Assembly: GCA_002697005.1 (NCBI GenBank)
Contig: NZUD01000051.1
Span: 16,308 to 38,938 of the forward strand
Origin: Chloroflexota bacterium
GTDB lineage: Bacteria; Chloroflexota; Dehalococcoidia; UBA3495
Reading direction: 5' to 3'
DNA length: 22,631 nt
This document shows, piece by piece, positions 6,945 through 14,638 of this stretch. The notes under the pieces were generated by a model that searched no databases, was not told the DNA's origin, and saw nothing but the letters and a program-made list of their open reading frames with translations. Positions within the stretch are counted from its first letter, which is position 1, and the number at the start of each line of letters is the position of its first letter. A program made the position numbers and the translations under genes.

Positions 6945-8037
6945 CGGCATATCGCGTGATAACGCTTTCATCAAACTTCAAACCAAGGCCTGGCTTGTCC
7001 GGAACCTCCAGGCAACCGTCCACAAGCTTGGGAGTCTCTTCAAACAGCTTGAGCGTCCAAGGCATGTATTCCACTGTCAACCCATTAGGGATGGCGCCCA
7101 TCAGTTGGATGTGTATCTCAGGGACCAGGTGACTCACCACCGGTAAGTTGAAGGCCTCAGCCATGCCTGCTACTTTGCGCCACTCGGTAATACCGCCGAC
7201 ACGCAGAAGGTCAACCATCACGATGTCTATAGAGCGGTTCTCTATCAGTTGCCTGAATGGATTTATCCCGTAGACGTACTCTCCTGCCGCTATGGGGGTG
7301 TTCAGGGCGTCGGCCACCCGAGCTAAGCCCTGGTAGTCATCGTGGGCGACGACATCCTCCAGCCAGAAGAGGTTGTACTCTTCAACCCGGCTGCCAATGG
7401 TGATGGCCTGGTTCACGTTCCACATCTGGTTAATATCACACATGATGTCGATGTCGTCACCCACGGCCTCCCGAAGAGTCCGCATGCGCATCACCTCTTT
7501 GGCAGGAGTGTCCTCAGCACCCATCTGTGACTTCATCTGCTTGAAGCCTTTTTGTACGAGTGCAGGTCCTATTTCGGCCAACTGCTCTAAGTTCATTGGT
7601 CGCATCAGCGCGCCGCTGGCATATGTGGGAACCCGCTTACGATATCCGCCCAGAAGCGAACACACTGACTGCTTCAACGCTTTCCCTTTGATATCCCACA
7701 ACGCCATATCCACCGCGGAGAGAGCAAGGGTAAGCATCCCACCAGGGCCCGAGCCATTAGTCTTGTCGCGCAGGCCTTGCATCACGGCCTCGATCTCCAT
7801 CGGGTCTTCGCCTTCTGTGAGTTCGCAAAGAGCCTCTACCATGGTCTTGAGCGACGGAGCCAGAGGGCTTAGTCCCAAGCCAGGTGCGAATGTCAGGCCG
7901 ATGCCTTCTATGCCCTCGTCGGTCATCATCTTGAGGGTTACGAAGGCGCGTAGACCCCCAGCCTGAGGCTGAACATCAACCAACTGTTCATCGCCAGGGG
8001 AGTGCAGTAACTGGACCTGTGATTTGGTGATCTTCAT
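6937..8037 (-). CDS. Mandelate racemase/muconate lactonizing-like enolase-superfamily enzyme
   Basis: 366 residues; abstracts a proton alpha to a carboxylate with Mg2+ assistance (racemase, dehydratase or cycloisomerase). The capping domain (about 1-120) ends in SAVDMALWDIKGKALKQ. Barrel metal ligands are Asp201 (CDINQ), Glu227 (WLED) and Glu253 (AAGEYV). The Asp276 (VDLLRVGGIT) and His303 (VVSHLVPEIH) dyad is present, as is Glu323. The usual K-x-K base motif on the second barrel strand reads K169-S-Q171, so the second lysine is glutamine and chemistry probably relies on the His-Asp dyad. The substrate cannot be assigned; an acid-sugar dehydratase or racemase is possible. A weak GAAGAA-type site precedes the ATG. 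The two NIPSNAP genes follow. Confidence 0.9.
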   Translation of the reverse strand: MKITKSQVQLLHSPGDEQLVDVQPQAGGLRAFVTLKMMTDEGIEGIGLTFAPGLGLSPLAPSLKTMVEALCELTEGEDPMEIEAVMQGLRDKTNGSGPGGMLTLALSAVDMALWDIKGKALKQSVCSLLGGYRKRVPTYASGALMRPMNLEQLAEIGPALVQKGFKQMKSQMGAEDTPAKEVMRMRTLREAVGDDIDIMCDINQMWNVNQAITIGSRVEEYNLFWLEDVVAHDDYQGLARVADALNTPIAAGEYVYGINPFRQLIENRSIDIVMVDLLRVGGITEWRKVAGMAEAFNLPVVSHLVPEIHIQLMGAIPNGLTVEYMPWTLKLFEETPKLVDGCLEVPDKPGLGLKFDESVITRYAVS

Positions 8038-8362
8038 TTAAATTCTTCTCGAGTGAACACCGGATACCTGAAAGGCCAGATTTTACCACAATCGATATAC
8101 GAATTTACCCGAACCTGATCACAAAGCTTGACAGCCAGAAGAGTTTGGATTCTCATACTTCAAAAGCGGATGTATTGAATTAGGTTAGTGTTAATGATTA
8201 ATATCATAGCCGCGGTAGATGTTTGTAAACACGAGTTGCCGACTGCCACGGACTGAGGAAACCTCCAGCTAAATGGCTCGATATGAGAGGAATACCGAGA
8301 TTAAGGGTTTTTAAGGACTATAGTAGACATCAAGCATACAAATCTATTCAGGGAGGGCAACA
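8038..8362. other. Divergent promoter region between enolase-superfamily and arsM-like genes
   Basis: A 325-base spacer with no gene. It carries the leftward extended -10 at 8080-8088. Rightward candidates are TTGACA (8128-8133) with TCTCAT 17 bases on, TTGAAT (8175-8180) with TAATAT, and TATAGT at 8319-8324 close to the arsM-like start. I cannot choose among them. No clear ArsR operator is recognised. Confidence 0.45.
8080..8088 (-). promoter_or_regulatory. Extended -10 promoter of the enolase-NIPSNAP operon
   Basis: On the minus strand TGGTAAAAT gives TGn plus TAAAAT (five of six matches). The predicted start near 8073 leaves a leader of about 36 bases before the ATG at 8037. No good -35 is visible at 17 bases. 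Confidence 0.5.
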
Positions 8363-9175
8363 ATGTCCACTGAACAAGAACAGATAAAAGAGCTGGTAAA
8401 AGAGCGCTATGGCGCACGTGCCGACCGGGTGATAAACCTAACCCCAGCCGAACTGGAACATGAACACGATGAAGGCTGCGGTTGTTCAACTGACACTGTT
8501 TGTTGCGGGCCCACTGATCTAGACCACGCCATGATCCTCTACAGTGACGGTCAACTGTCCGGACTGCCAGTGGAGTCCGTCGCCGCATCCGCTGGCTGCG
8601 GCAACCCCACAGCCCTAGCCGGGCTAAAGCCTGGAGAGAAAGTGCTTGACCTGGGATCAGGCGGCGGTATTGATTGTTTCCTGGCTGCCCAGCAAGTTGG
8701 CGAAGCCGGCCAGGTAACCGGACTGGACATGACTCCGTCCATGCTAGAACTAGCCCGCGAGAACAAGTCCAAGCTGGGCATCGAGAACGTAGAATTCGTT
8801 CAAGGTGAGATGGAGAACATGCCCATACCTAACTCCAGCGTAGACGTAATCATATCTAATTGCGTGGTGTGCCTATCCCCAGATAAGGACGCCGTATTCG
8901 AAGAAAGTTTCCGAGTATTGTCACCCGGCGGGCGAATCCATCTCTCTGATGTAATGGCCCTCACCGACGATGGCCCCAGCGTATCCTCATCCGATGACTG
9001 GGTGTCCTGCACTGCCGGAGCCGAGCATATGGATGTATACCGCGACCGGCTGATCCGCGCAGGGTTCACAGACATCGAGTTCACCAGCGAGCAAATAGAT
9101 TACATGAAAGACCGTGCCGAGCGGCCATCCACCAATACCGCCGGCTACAAAATAGTGGCCCACAAGCCCACCTAG
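8363..9175 (+). CDS. arsM: Arsenite S-adenosylmethyltransferase (ArsM type)
   Basis: Methylates arsenite with S-adenosylmethionine in the cytoplasm, giving methylated and partly volatile arsenicals. 270 residues from an ATG with GGGAGGG five bases upstream. The SAM-binding glycine loop is [11 protein letters not shown] at 94-104, with acidic GLDMTPSML at 120-128 and the segment [12 protein letters not shown]. The three cysteines expected for arsenite binding are Cys79 (SAGCGNP), Cys167 (ISNCVV) and Cys216 (WVSCTAG). Cys170 follows Cys167 in a position usually Asn or Ile. An N-terminal Cys-rich patch (Cys39, 41, 47, 48) may help capture the metalloid or a thiol; this is inference. It stands alone, without arsR or a pump, and ends in a strong terminator. 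Confidence 0.9.
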   Translation: MSTEQEQIKELVKERYGARADRVINLTPAELEHEHDEGCGCSTDTVCCGPTDLDHAMILYSDGQLSGLPVESVAASAGCGNPTALAGLKPGEKVLDLGSGGGIDCFLAAQQVGEAGQVTGLDMTPSMLELARENKSKLGIENVEFVQGEMENMPIPNSSVDVIISNCVVCLSPDKDAVFEESFRVLSPGGRIHLSDVMALTDDGPSVSSSDDWVSCTAGAEHMDVYRDRLIRAGFTDIEFTSEQIDYMKDRAERPSTNTAGYKIVAHKPT

Positions 9176-9197
9176 TACCCTCTTCGACCAAGGGATA

Positions 9198-9243
9198 AAA
9201 AGGGTGGTGTATCGAAACGATACACCACCCTTTTCTGTTTTTT
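9198..9243 (+). terminator. Strong intrinsic terminator after arsM-like gene
   Basis: A perfect 17-bp stem (9198-9214 with 9218-9234) closed by an AAA loop, then CTG and a run of six T (9238-9243). On the minus strand the stem is followed by a short T-run too, so it may also stop transcripts arriving from the leftward PIG-L gene about 170 bases away. Confidence 0.92.
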
Positions 9244-9404
9244 AGTTTATCCGTACCCTCCACCATTGTAGGGAACCCTGGAATAATGGATCTAATCTGC
9301 AACAACCCTTAGTGTGGGCGAGATCACTCGATTATTGCCGCCGTTGCAAAGACGACGGTGAGTCTCTGATCGTCTTCTCAGAGGCCGAGCCACAGGGATC
9401 CCGG

Positions 9405-10118
9405 CTATCCAAACGGTATGCGCTTAAACCCTTCCGCGTAGGCCATGCCTATCTTGGCACCGGTGCGGATACGGCCTTGCTGGAACCACTCGTCCGCGTT
9501 CTCTTGATCCACCTGAGAAACGTGGGCCTTCAGGGCTTTGATTGCAGTGTCCATGTACGCTTCCACATCCACGTAGTTGTCCGCATTATCGCCGCCCCCG
9601 GCAATCCAGACTTCACGAACTTTGTGTGGCTCCAGCCCTTCTTCTAAGAGTTCCGGAAAAGTGAGACGGTCACGGGCTGTTGGAAATATGGCCGATAGTG
9701 CGGCCTCGCCAGCCGCCAGATGATCTGGATGGCTAACGTAATATCCACGTTCAACATCCCTGGCCGGGCTTCCCGTGATTACCACATCGGGTTTGTAGCG
9801 GCGAATCTCTCTTGCTATGTCTTTCCGTAATTCCAGTGTCGGCTCTAGATAGGCGTCCGGGTAACCCAAGAAAACCACATCCTGCAGTCCCAAGACTTTG
9901 CCGGCATCCCTCTGCTCTCTCTCTCGTATCTTGATCAGCTGTTCGCTAGTCATCTCTGGATCGGAACTGCCCTTGCTACCGTCGGTGCAAAGCACATAAA
10001 CCACGTCCCAGCCTTCCGCACACCACTTAGCCACAGTCCCTGAACAGGTCCACTCAGCATCGTCAGGGTGGGCCATAATCACCATTCCTCTACGAAACGG
10101 CTCTTCATTTTCCGCCAT
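9405..10118 (-). CDS. PIG-L family deacetylase (GlcNAc-PI / bacillithiol BshB-like)
   Basis: 237 residues. Zinc-dependent removal of an acetyl group from an N-acetylated sugar, as in GlcNAc-phosphatidylinositol, mycothiol or bacillithiol synthesis; the substrate here is unknown. The metal motif AHPDDAEW at 16-23 (His17, Asp19/Asp20) and the distal SHPDHLAAG at 129-137 (His130, His133) are intact, with VYVLCTDGSKG and VVFLGYPDAYLEP between them. GGGAGG (complement of 10127-10132) lies eight bases before the ATG. There is no signal peptide. The gene is transcribed alone, convergent with the arsM-like gene and divergent from the MaoC-like gene. Confidence 0.92.
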   Translation of the reverse strand: MAENEEPFRRGMVIMAHPDDAEWTCSGTVAKWCAEGWDVVYVLCTDGSKGSSDPEMTSEQLIKIREREQRDAGKVLGLQDVVFLGYPDAYLEPTLELRKDIAREIRRYKPDVVITGSPARDVERGYYVSHPDHLAAGEAALSAIFPTARDRLTFPELLEEGLEPHKVREVWIAGGGDNADNYVDVEAYMDTAIKALKAHVSQVDQENADEWFQQGRIRTGAKIGMAYAEGFKRIPFG

Positions 10119-10232
10119 GGAATATTCCTCCCAATTTGTCGGCCTAAGTCTTGCTCATCAGCTAAATTCAGGCTCGAAAATCAGTGTATCATAGCTAAAT
10201 GTAAACCCAGGATCTCACTCAGAGGAGCCTTC

Positions 10233-10619
10233 ATGCCCACACTCTGGGCCCATACAGTAGAATTCGCCAACATATTGGTGGGCGACGACCTACCGATTCT
10301 GGTGAAATTCGACTTCCGACCGCCCGCTCAAGGCGGGGTTGAGCCACCTGCCGAAGAGCCGGTGGATGCTGACAGGTTAACCGCCTACGTCAAAGAACTG
10401 CTCTTCAAATCCTTTCCAACGGACATCGTGAACAGTGACGACACGGCTATAGAAACAGAAAGCTTGATCAAGTTCCTTCCCGGCGACACGGTCAGCATAT
10501 GCGGTAAGGTGGCTAAGAAGTCAGAGGAAGGCGATAAGCAAATGGTGGAGTGCCAGGTGGTTATAGAGTCTCAAGATGGTGTCACCCTGGCCAACGCCAG
10601 GGCGATGGTCAGCTTCTAG
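10233..10619 (+). CDS. MaoC-like hot-dog fold protein
   Basis: 128 residues from the ATG at 10233, chosen because AGAGGAG (10221-10227) lies five bases upstream; the frame is open further upstream but overlaps the divergent PIG-L gene. The sequence has FANILVGDDLPILVKF near the N-terminus and LPGDTVSICGKVAKK followed by VECQVVIESQDGVTLANARAMV at the end. This is the common MaoC ending of P-G-D-T-v then a long strand with G-x-x-v-x-x-A-x-A. The usual N-terminal hydratase motif with catalytic Asp/His is not clear, so enoyl-CoA hydratase activity is doubtful; it may be one half of a heterodimer or a non-catalytic hot-dog protein. Its stop overlaps the end of the convergent gene by 11 bp. Confidence 0.7.
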   Translation: MPTLWAHTVEFANILVGDDLPILVKFDFRPPAQGGVEPPAEEPVDADRLTAYVKELLFKSFPTDIVNSDDTAIETESLIKFLPGDTVSICGKVAKKSEEGDKQMVECQVVIESQDGVTLANARAMVSF

Positions 10620-11010
10620 TGCGAGGGTTTCTGCGGCGTCTTCTGGCGGATGGACGTGGAGGGACTCTCTCTTCCAACTCTCCCGTTTCCCGTTCGGCCG
10701 GTTCATCATCGTCAGCCATCCGTTGACGGTACACAGTCCACTGTACCTGAGTTACCAAAGTTAACAGCAACCCTGGTACGTAAAACGTGAAAATCGGCTG
10801 ATAGATGCCGTCGCTCAGCCACCGAACAGCCATGACTCCGCCCACGATCAAGAATGCCCAGGCCACTCCTCCAAACATCACATTGGTGTTCCAAGGAGAC
10901 CTAATGGCCAGCAGCGACCCGGACGGCCACAAGATGAACATCGGAATCATGAACTCAGGCCGGTAATACCAGGGCTTGGGAAAAGATGGGCCCTGCTCTT
11001 CTTTTTGCAT
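10609..11010 (-). CDS. Small membrane protein with Arg-rich tail, function unknown
   Basis: 133 residues from the ATG at 11008-11010 (an overlapping TTG one codon earlier is the alternative). Three hydrophobic segments are visible: about 21-37 (FMIPMFILWPSGSLLAI), about 45-65 (FGGVAWAFLIVGGVMAV) and about 70-95 (FTFYVPGLLLTLVTQVQW). An acidic stretch (DDDEPAERETGELEE) and a strongly basic end (SARRRRRNPRTRS) follow, which would keep the tail in the cytoplasm. I do not recognise a family. No ribosome site is evident. The gene overlaps the end of the MaoC-like gene tail to tail by 11 bp. Confidence 0.7.
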   Translation of the reverse strand: MQKEEQGPSFPKPWYYRPEFMIPMFILWPSGSLLAIRSPWNTNVMFGGVAWAFLIVGGVMAVRWLSDGIYQPIFTFYVPGLLLTLVTQVQWTVYRQRMADDDEPAERETGELEERVPPRPSARRRRRNPRTRS

Positions 11011-11399
11011 CAATTGATTGAGACCAGGCGTACTTGGATTTCAGCCCCATTTTAGCACCTGTATTTTCCCCGCGAAACACCGCTTTTCATCGTTGGCTCC
11101 GTCTCTATTGACACCTATCTAACCCTTCACGATAATGACCACTCCAGGCTGAGCTGTCGAGAACTGCAGACTTCGGATGCCAACTGTCGCCGTTCATGTC
11201 CACAGCACAGACGTTCATTCCCTCAACCAGAGAGCATTCGGCTTTAAGGCCGGCGAGACTACTACTTTCAGAACCACCAAATGGCACAAACTTTATAGCT
11301 CAAAAGTTGAACGTGGGTTGAACACGGGAGCCGGCATATAGGATGGCGTCTCGGTCAGCACCGCGAAACATATATACAGGTATACAGGAGACGACACAG
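11011..11399. other. Intergenic region before the rhodanese gene
   Basis: About 390 bases with no supported gene. A 60-codon minus-strand frame at 11105-11287 has no recognisable motif. GTTGAAC occurs twice (11306-11312 and 11317-11323) with similar flanks, possibly a regulator site. A TATATA at 11371-11376 could be a -10 but has no matching -35. Confidence 0.4.
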
Positions 11400-12977
11400 A
11401 TGGCCCAGAAGATCTCCTCCCAAGGCCTAAACGACCTACTACAAGGGAAATCTCCCTTCGCGTTGATTGACGTCCGGGAGTCCGGCGAATACAACGCCAC
11501 CCACATACCCGGTGCAGCCCTCATTCCCCGCCGTAGGATCGAGTACATAATCGAAAGCTCAGTGCCGTTCAAAGGAACTCGAATAGTCGTCTGCTGTGAC
11601 GACGGGCGCCGCTCTCAGTTAGCCTCGGCAACCCTGGACAAATTAGGGTACACCGATGTCCATTATCTTGAAGGTGGTACCAATCGCTGGTCCAGTAACG
11701 ACCTACCAACAGAGTGGGGTGTGAATGTCCCCAGCAAGGACTTCGGCGAGATGCAAGAAGTTGTCCACCACGTCCCCGAGATTACCGCCGACGACCTCCA
11801 TCAGAAGATTGAGAATGGAGAGAAACTGATCATCTTAGACACCCGCACACCGGAGGAATACCACAACTTCTGCATCCCCGGCGGACGCAGCATGCCAGGG
11901 GGTGAGTTGGCCTTACGCATTACCGACATTAAAAAAGAACTAGACCCTGACACCACCTTAGTGATTAACTGCGCAGGCCGGACCCGCAGCATCATGGGTA
12001 CACGCGTATTGCAGCGAATGGGAGTGGAGGCAGTGGGTCTCAAGAACGGTACTTCAGGCTGGCTGTTGGCCGGTTACAACCTGGAATACGGCGGAGACCG
12101 ATTGACTCTTCCCGACGTTTCCAAAGAGAGCCGCGCCGCTGCTGAAGAATACGCCGCCAAACTGGCAAGTGAGGACGGCGTCGGCTACCTGGACATCCCT
12201 GCCCTTCGGCAAGCCGTAGCCAAACAAACCCAAGAATCAGTGTACCTAATAGACGTCCGAACCGAGGGCGAATTCAAAGCGGGACACATCCCCGGCTTCC
12301 GCTGGTTTCCTGGCGGACAGGCCGTCCAACGCTCAGATGACGTGGCCGTGGTCAAAAACGCCACCTACATTTTCTGCTGCGACGGCAAAGCTAGGGCCAC
12401 TATCACGGGATCCATATACCGCCAACTCGGCCACGAGAACGTCTTCGCTGTCGATGGCGGAACTCTAGCCTGGCAAGCTGCCGGGCAGCATCTGGAAACC
12501 GGGTTCACGACCAGCAGTCCCGCTGGTATGAAAGAGGCCGAAGCATTAGTGAAAAAGGTTTCCGCTGAAGACCTAAGTCATAACCAAGCCGACCTGGTAC
12601 TCTACGTAGACACCAGCGAAGACTTTTCTCAGGGCCACACTCCAGGCGCCAAGTGGATTACTCGCAGTTGGCTGGAGATCGAGATCGCGGACATAGCTCC
12701 ATCCAAGAGCGCATCAATCGCGGTAACTTGCCGTGACGGACGTAGTTCAACCCTGGCTGCTGCCACACTTCAAGGCCTGGGTTACACGAATATCACCACC
12801 CTGGACGGCGGTATGACTGCTTGGAAGCAAGCTGGGTTGCCCGTTGAAGAGGGCCTTACCGGCATCGTGCGCCCGCCCTCTGATATCAATTATTTGGGCG
12901 TGTCCCGCAGCTACGGCGAAATGATGAATTACCTGAGGTGGGAGACCGCCCTGGGAGAGAAATACGCCGCCGACTAG
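11400..12977 (+). CDS. Four-domain rhodanese (sulfurtransferase)
   Basis: 525 residues made of four rhodanese domains in a row: about 5-108, 127-232, 264-368 and 386-488. Rhodaneses carry sulfane sulfur as a cysteine persulfide and pass it to thiophilic acceptors. All four active loops keep a cysteine: Cys66 (CCDDGRRS), Cys191 (CAGRTRS), Cys327 (CCDGKAR) and Cys444 (CRDGRSS). Each domain also has the D-x-R or D-T strand end and a G-H-I-P-G-A-like signature (THIPGA, FCIPGG, GHIPGF, GHTPGA). AGGAG (11386-11390) lies nine bases before the ATG at 11400; an in-frame ATG at 11343 lacks a ribosome site. No signal peptide, so cytoplasmic. A sulfite-oxidase-family gene follows after 61 bases. Confidence 0.93.
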   Translation: MAQKISSQGLNDLLQGKSPFALIDVRESGEYNATHIPGAALIPRRRIEYIIESSVPFKGTRIVVCCDDGRRSQLASATLDKLGYTDVHYLEGGTNRWSSNDLPTEWGVNVPSKDFGEMQEVVHHVPEITADDLHQKIENGEKLIILDTRTPEEYHNFCIPGGRSMPGGELALRITDIKKELDPDTTLVINCAGRTRSIMGTRVLQRMGVEAVGLKNGTSGWLLAGYNLEYGGDRLTLPDVSKESRAAAEEYAAKLASEDGVGYLDIPALRQAVAKQTQESVYLIDVRTEGEFKAGHIPGFRWFPGGQAVQRSDDVAVVKNATYIFCCDGKARATITGSIYRQLGHENVFAVDGGTLAWQAAGQHLETGFTTSSPAGMKEAEALVKKVSAEDLSHNQADLVLYVDTSEDFSQGHTPGAKWITRSWLEIEIADIAPSKSASIAVTCRDGRSSTLAAATLQGLGYTNITTLDGGMTAWKQAGLPVEEGLTGIVRPPSDINYLGVSRSYGEMMNYLRWETALGEKYAAD

Positions 12978-13038
12978 ACCAGCACAGACCACATGAGACT
13001 GAAATCAATCTCTATGATAAATACTGAGGAGGGACTTG

Positions 13039-14229
13039 ATGGCCACGCGACAAGATAATGTGATTCCTGATTTTCTGAGGATGGACGAGGCGATTGGTTC
13101 AGACCCCGCCAACGCCCACAAGAGCGGTAACTGGCACGGCTGGCCCACGAAAGACCTGAACCCCGTCACTCTCATGGACGACGAGGGCCGGACAGTCCGT
13201 ATTCGCACTCCTGTGATGGAGCTTGAAGGCCTGATCACTCCCACCGATCTGCACTACACCGTGCAACACTTCGCCGTTCCCCCGGTTGTGCCGACAGACC
13301 AGTGGGAGCTGAAAATCCACGGTCAGGTAAAGAATGAACTGACTCTGAATTTCGATCAACTCCGGCGTTTCCCTGGACGCAGCGTACGCACCGTCATGGA
13401 ATGCTCGGGGAGCGACGCCACTTTCTTCGAATACTTCAAAGACGAAGGCCCTAAGCCTTCCCGAACCCAAGAGTGCATGATTCTTAGCACCGGCGAATGG
13501 ACCGGCGTCCCTCTAGCCGCTGTGCTGAACGCCGCCGGTCTTAGTGACAAGTCCCTTTACGTCAGGGCCGTTGGAAACGACGAAGGAGTGCCCGCAACAG
13601 CCGCTGAAGGCACCAAGCCTTTCTACTATGACAAAGGTTTGCCCATACAGAAAGCGCTCCATCCCGACACTATCCTGGCCTACGCGCAGAACGGAGCGTT
13701 GCTGGAACACCTCCACGGCGCACCTGTCCGGCTCCTAGTGCCCGGTTGGTCAGGAAACTGGTCGGTGAAGTGGCTGACAGATCTTGAGATCCTTGACCAC
13801 ATGCCCGACTGCTGGTACCACTACGAGTTCTACTATTATGGCGACTCAGCTGACGACCCCAATAAGGAACTCATCACAACCCTCGGCGTGAAGTCCATCG
13901 TGACCCAGCCCAATGATGACACTGAAGAAATGAGCAAGGGCGTCCACATGGTCCGTGGTTACGCCTGGAGCGGGGCTGGGGCGATATCTGAAGTTGATGT
14001 CAGCGTCGACGGCGGAGAGACCTGGCATGCCGCCCACATCGAAGAACCGCGCGACCGATTCATGTGGGTTCGCTGGTCCTACCGCTGGGAAGCTGGCAGA
14101 GCGGGCGACTACACTATAATGTCTCGCGCCACTGACGAGATAGGCAGAGTCCAGTCTCGCGAACCCCGCTACAACAACATGCGCAAGAACTTCAGCGCCA
14201 TAGTTGGATATCCGGTCAAAGTTAAATAG
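13039..14229 (+). CDS. Sulfite-oxidase-family molybdopterin enzyme, copy 1 (SoxC-like)
   Basis: 396 residues. Family members oxidise sulfite or enzyme-bound sulfane sulfur at a Mo-molybdopterin centre. The molybdopterin domain spans about 70-270, with the Mo-ligand Cys122 in VMECSGSD and pterin-binding HGAPVRLLVPGWSGNWSVKW near 230-250. The C-terminal dimerisation domain (Ig-like) has SEVDVSVDGGETWHAAHIE. There is no twin-arginine signal and no haem b5 domain, unlike SoxC, SorA and eukaryotic sulfite oxidase, so the protein should stay in the cytoplasm. AGGAGGG (13027-13033) precedes the ATG at 13039. It lies between the rhodanese and the cupin, probably one transcript. The exact substrate is unknown. 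Confidence 0.92.
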   Translation: MATRQDNVIPDFLRMDEAIGSDPANAHKSGNWHGWPTKDLNPVTLMDDEGRTVRIRTPVMELEGLITPTDLHYTVQHFAVPPVVPTDQWELKIHGQVKNELTLNFDQLRRFPGRSVRTVMECSGSDATFFEYFKDEGPKPSRTQECMILSTGEWTGVPLAAVLNAAGLSDKSLYVRAVGNDEGVPATAAEGTKPFYYDKGLPIQKALHPDTILAYAQNGALLEHLHGAPVRLLVPGWSGNWSVKWLTDLEILDHMPDCWYHYEFYYYGDSADDPNKELITTLGVKSIVTQPNDDTEEMSKGVHMVRGYAWSGAGAISEVDVSVDGGETWHAAHIEEPRDRFMWVRWSYRWEAGRAGDYTIMSRATDEIGRVQSREPRYNNMRKNFSAIVGYPVKVK

Positions 14230-14258
14230 CAGGTTCTGATGCTCAGGAGTTAGACCAA

Positions 14259-14609
14259 ATGCCCATAATCGACCACACAGACGTCCGTCTCTCACCAACA
14301 ACTGAGAGGGTTCGGGAGCGGTACCTAGTATCTAAAGAGCTAGGTGCGTTATCATTAACCGTGAAAGAGGTTGAGATTTCCCCAGGGTGGGAAGGACGCA
14401 TGCACACCCACCCGATAGATGTCTCAATCCAGGTGTTGTCCGGCGCCATCCAAATCATTCTTGGTGACGAAGTCCGGACGGTACGGGCGGGAACAACTCT
14501 GCTGGCCCCGCCTGGAGTACCCCACAAGATGATTCACCATCTTTGGACACCGGCATTATTGCTGATTACATATCCGTCGTCGGAACTAGAGACCGACCAC
14601 CTGGAATAA
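14259..14609 (+). CDS. Small cupin-domain protein
   Basis: 116 residues, a single cupin barrel. Cupin motif 1 reads GRMHTHPIDVSIQVLSG (about 46-62): the two histidines are kept, but the usual glutamate four residues after the second histidine is replaced by valine, with Asp one residue before it. Motif 2 is APPGVPHKMIH, keeping its histidine. Metal binding is therefore possible with a modified ligand set. AGGAG (14245-14249) is nine bases before the ATG. It is spaced 29 bases from each flanking sulfite-oxidase-family gene, so cotranscription is very likely. A role as small dioxygenase, isomerase or metal/sulfur binding partner is speculation. Confidence 0.88.
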   Translation: MPIIDHTDVRLSPTTERVRERYLVSKELGALSLTVKEVEISPGWEGRMHTHPIDVSIQVLSGAIQIILGDEVRTVRAGTTLLAPPGVPHKMIHHLWTPALLLITYPSSELETDHLE

Positions 14610-14638
14610 GCAACACAGCTTCTTGAGGAGGAGCCCTT

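Noticed and set aside
7373..7966. 197-codon frame antisense to the enolase-superfamily gene
   Set aside because: Shadow of a well-supported gene; no motif of its own.
11105..11287. 60-codon minus-strand frame in the spacer before the rhodanese gene
   Set aside because: No ribosome site, membrane segment or motif.
11307..11323. Tandem TTGAAC boxes as -35 elements for the rhodanese gene
   Set aside because: No -10 at 16-18 bases from either box; kept only as a possible regulator repeat.
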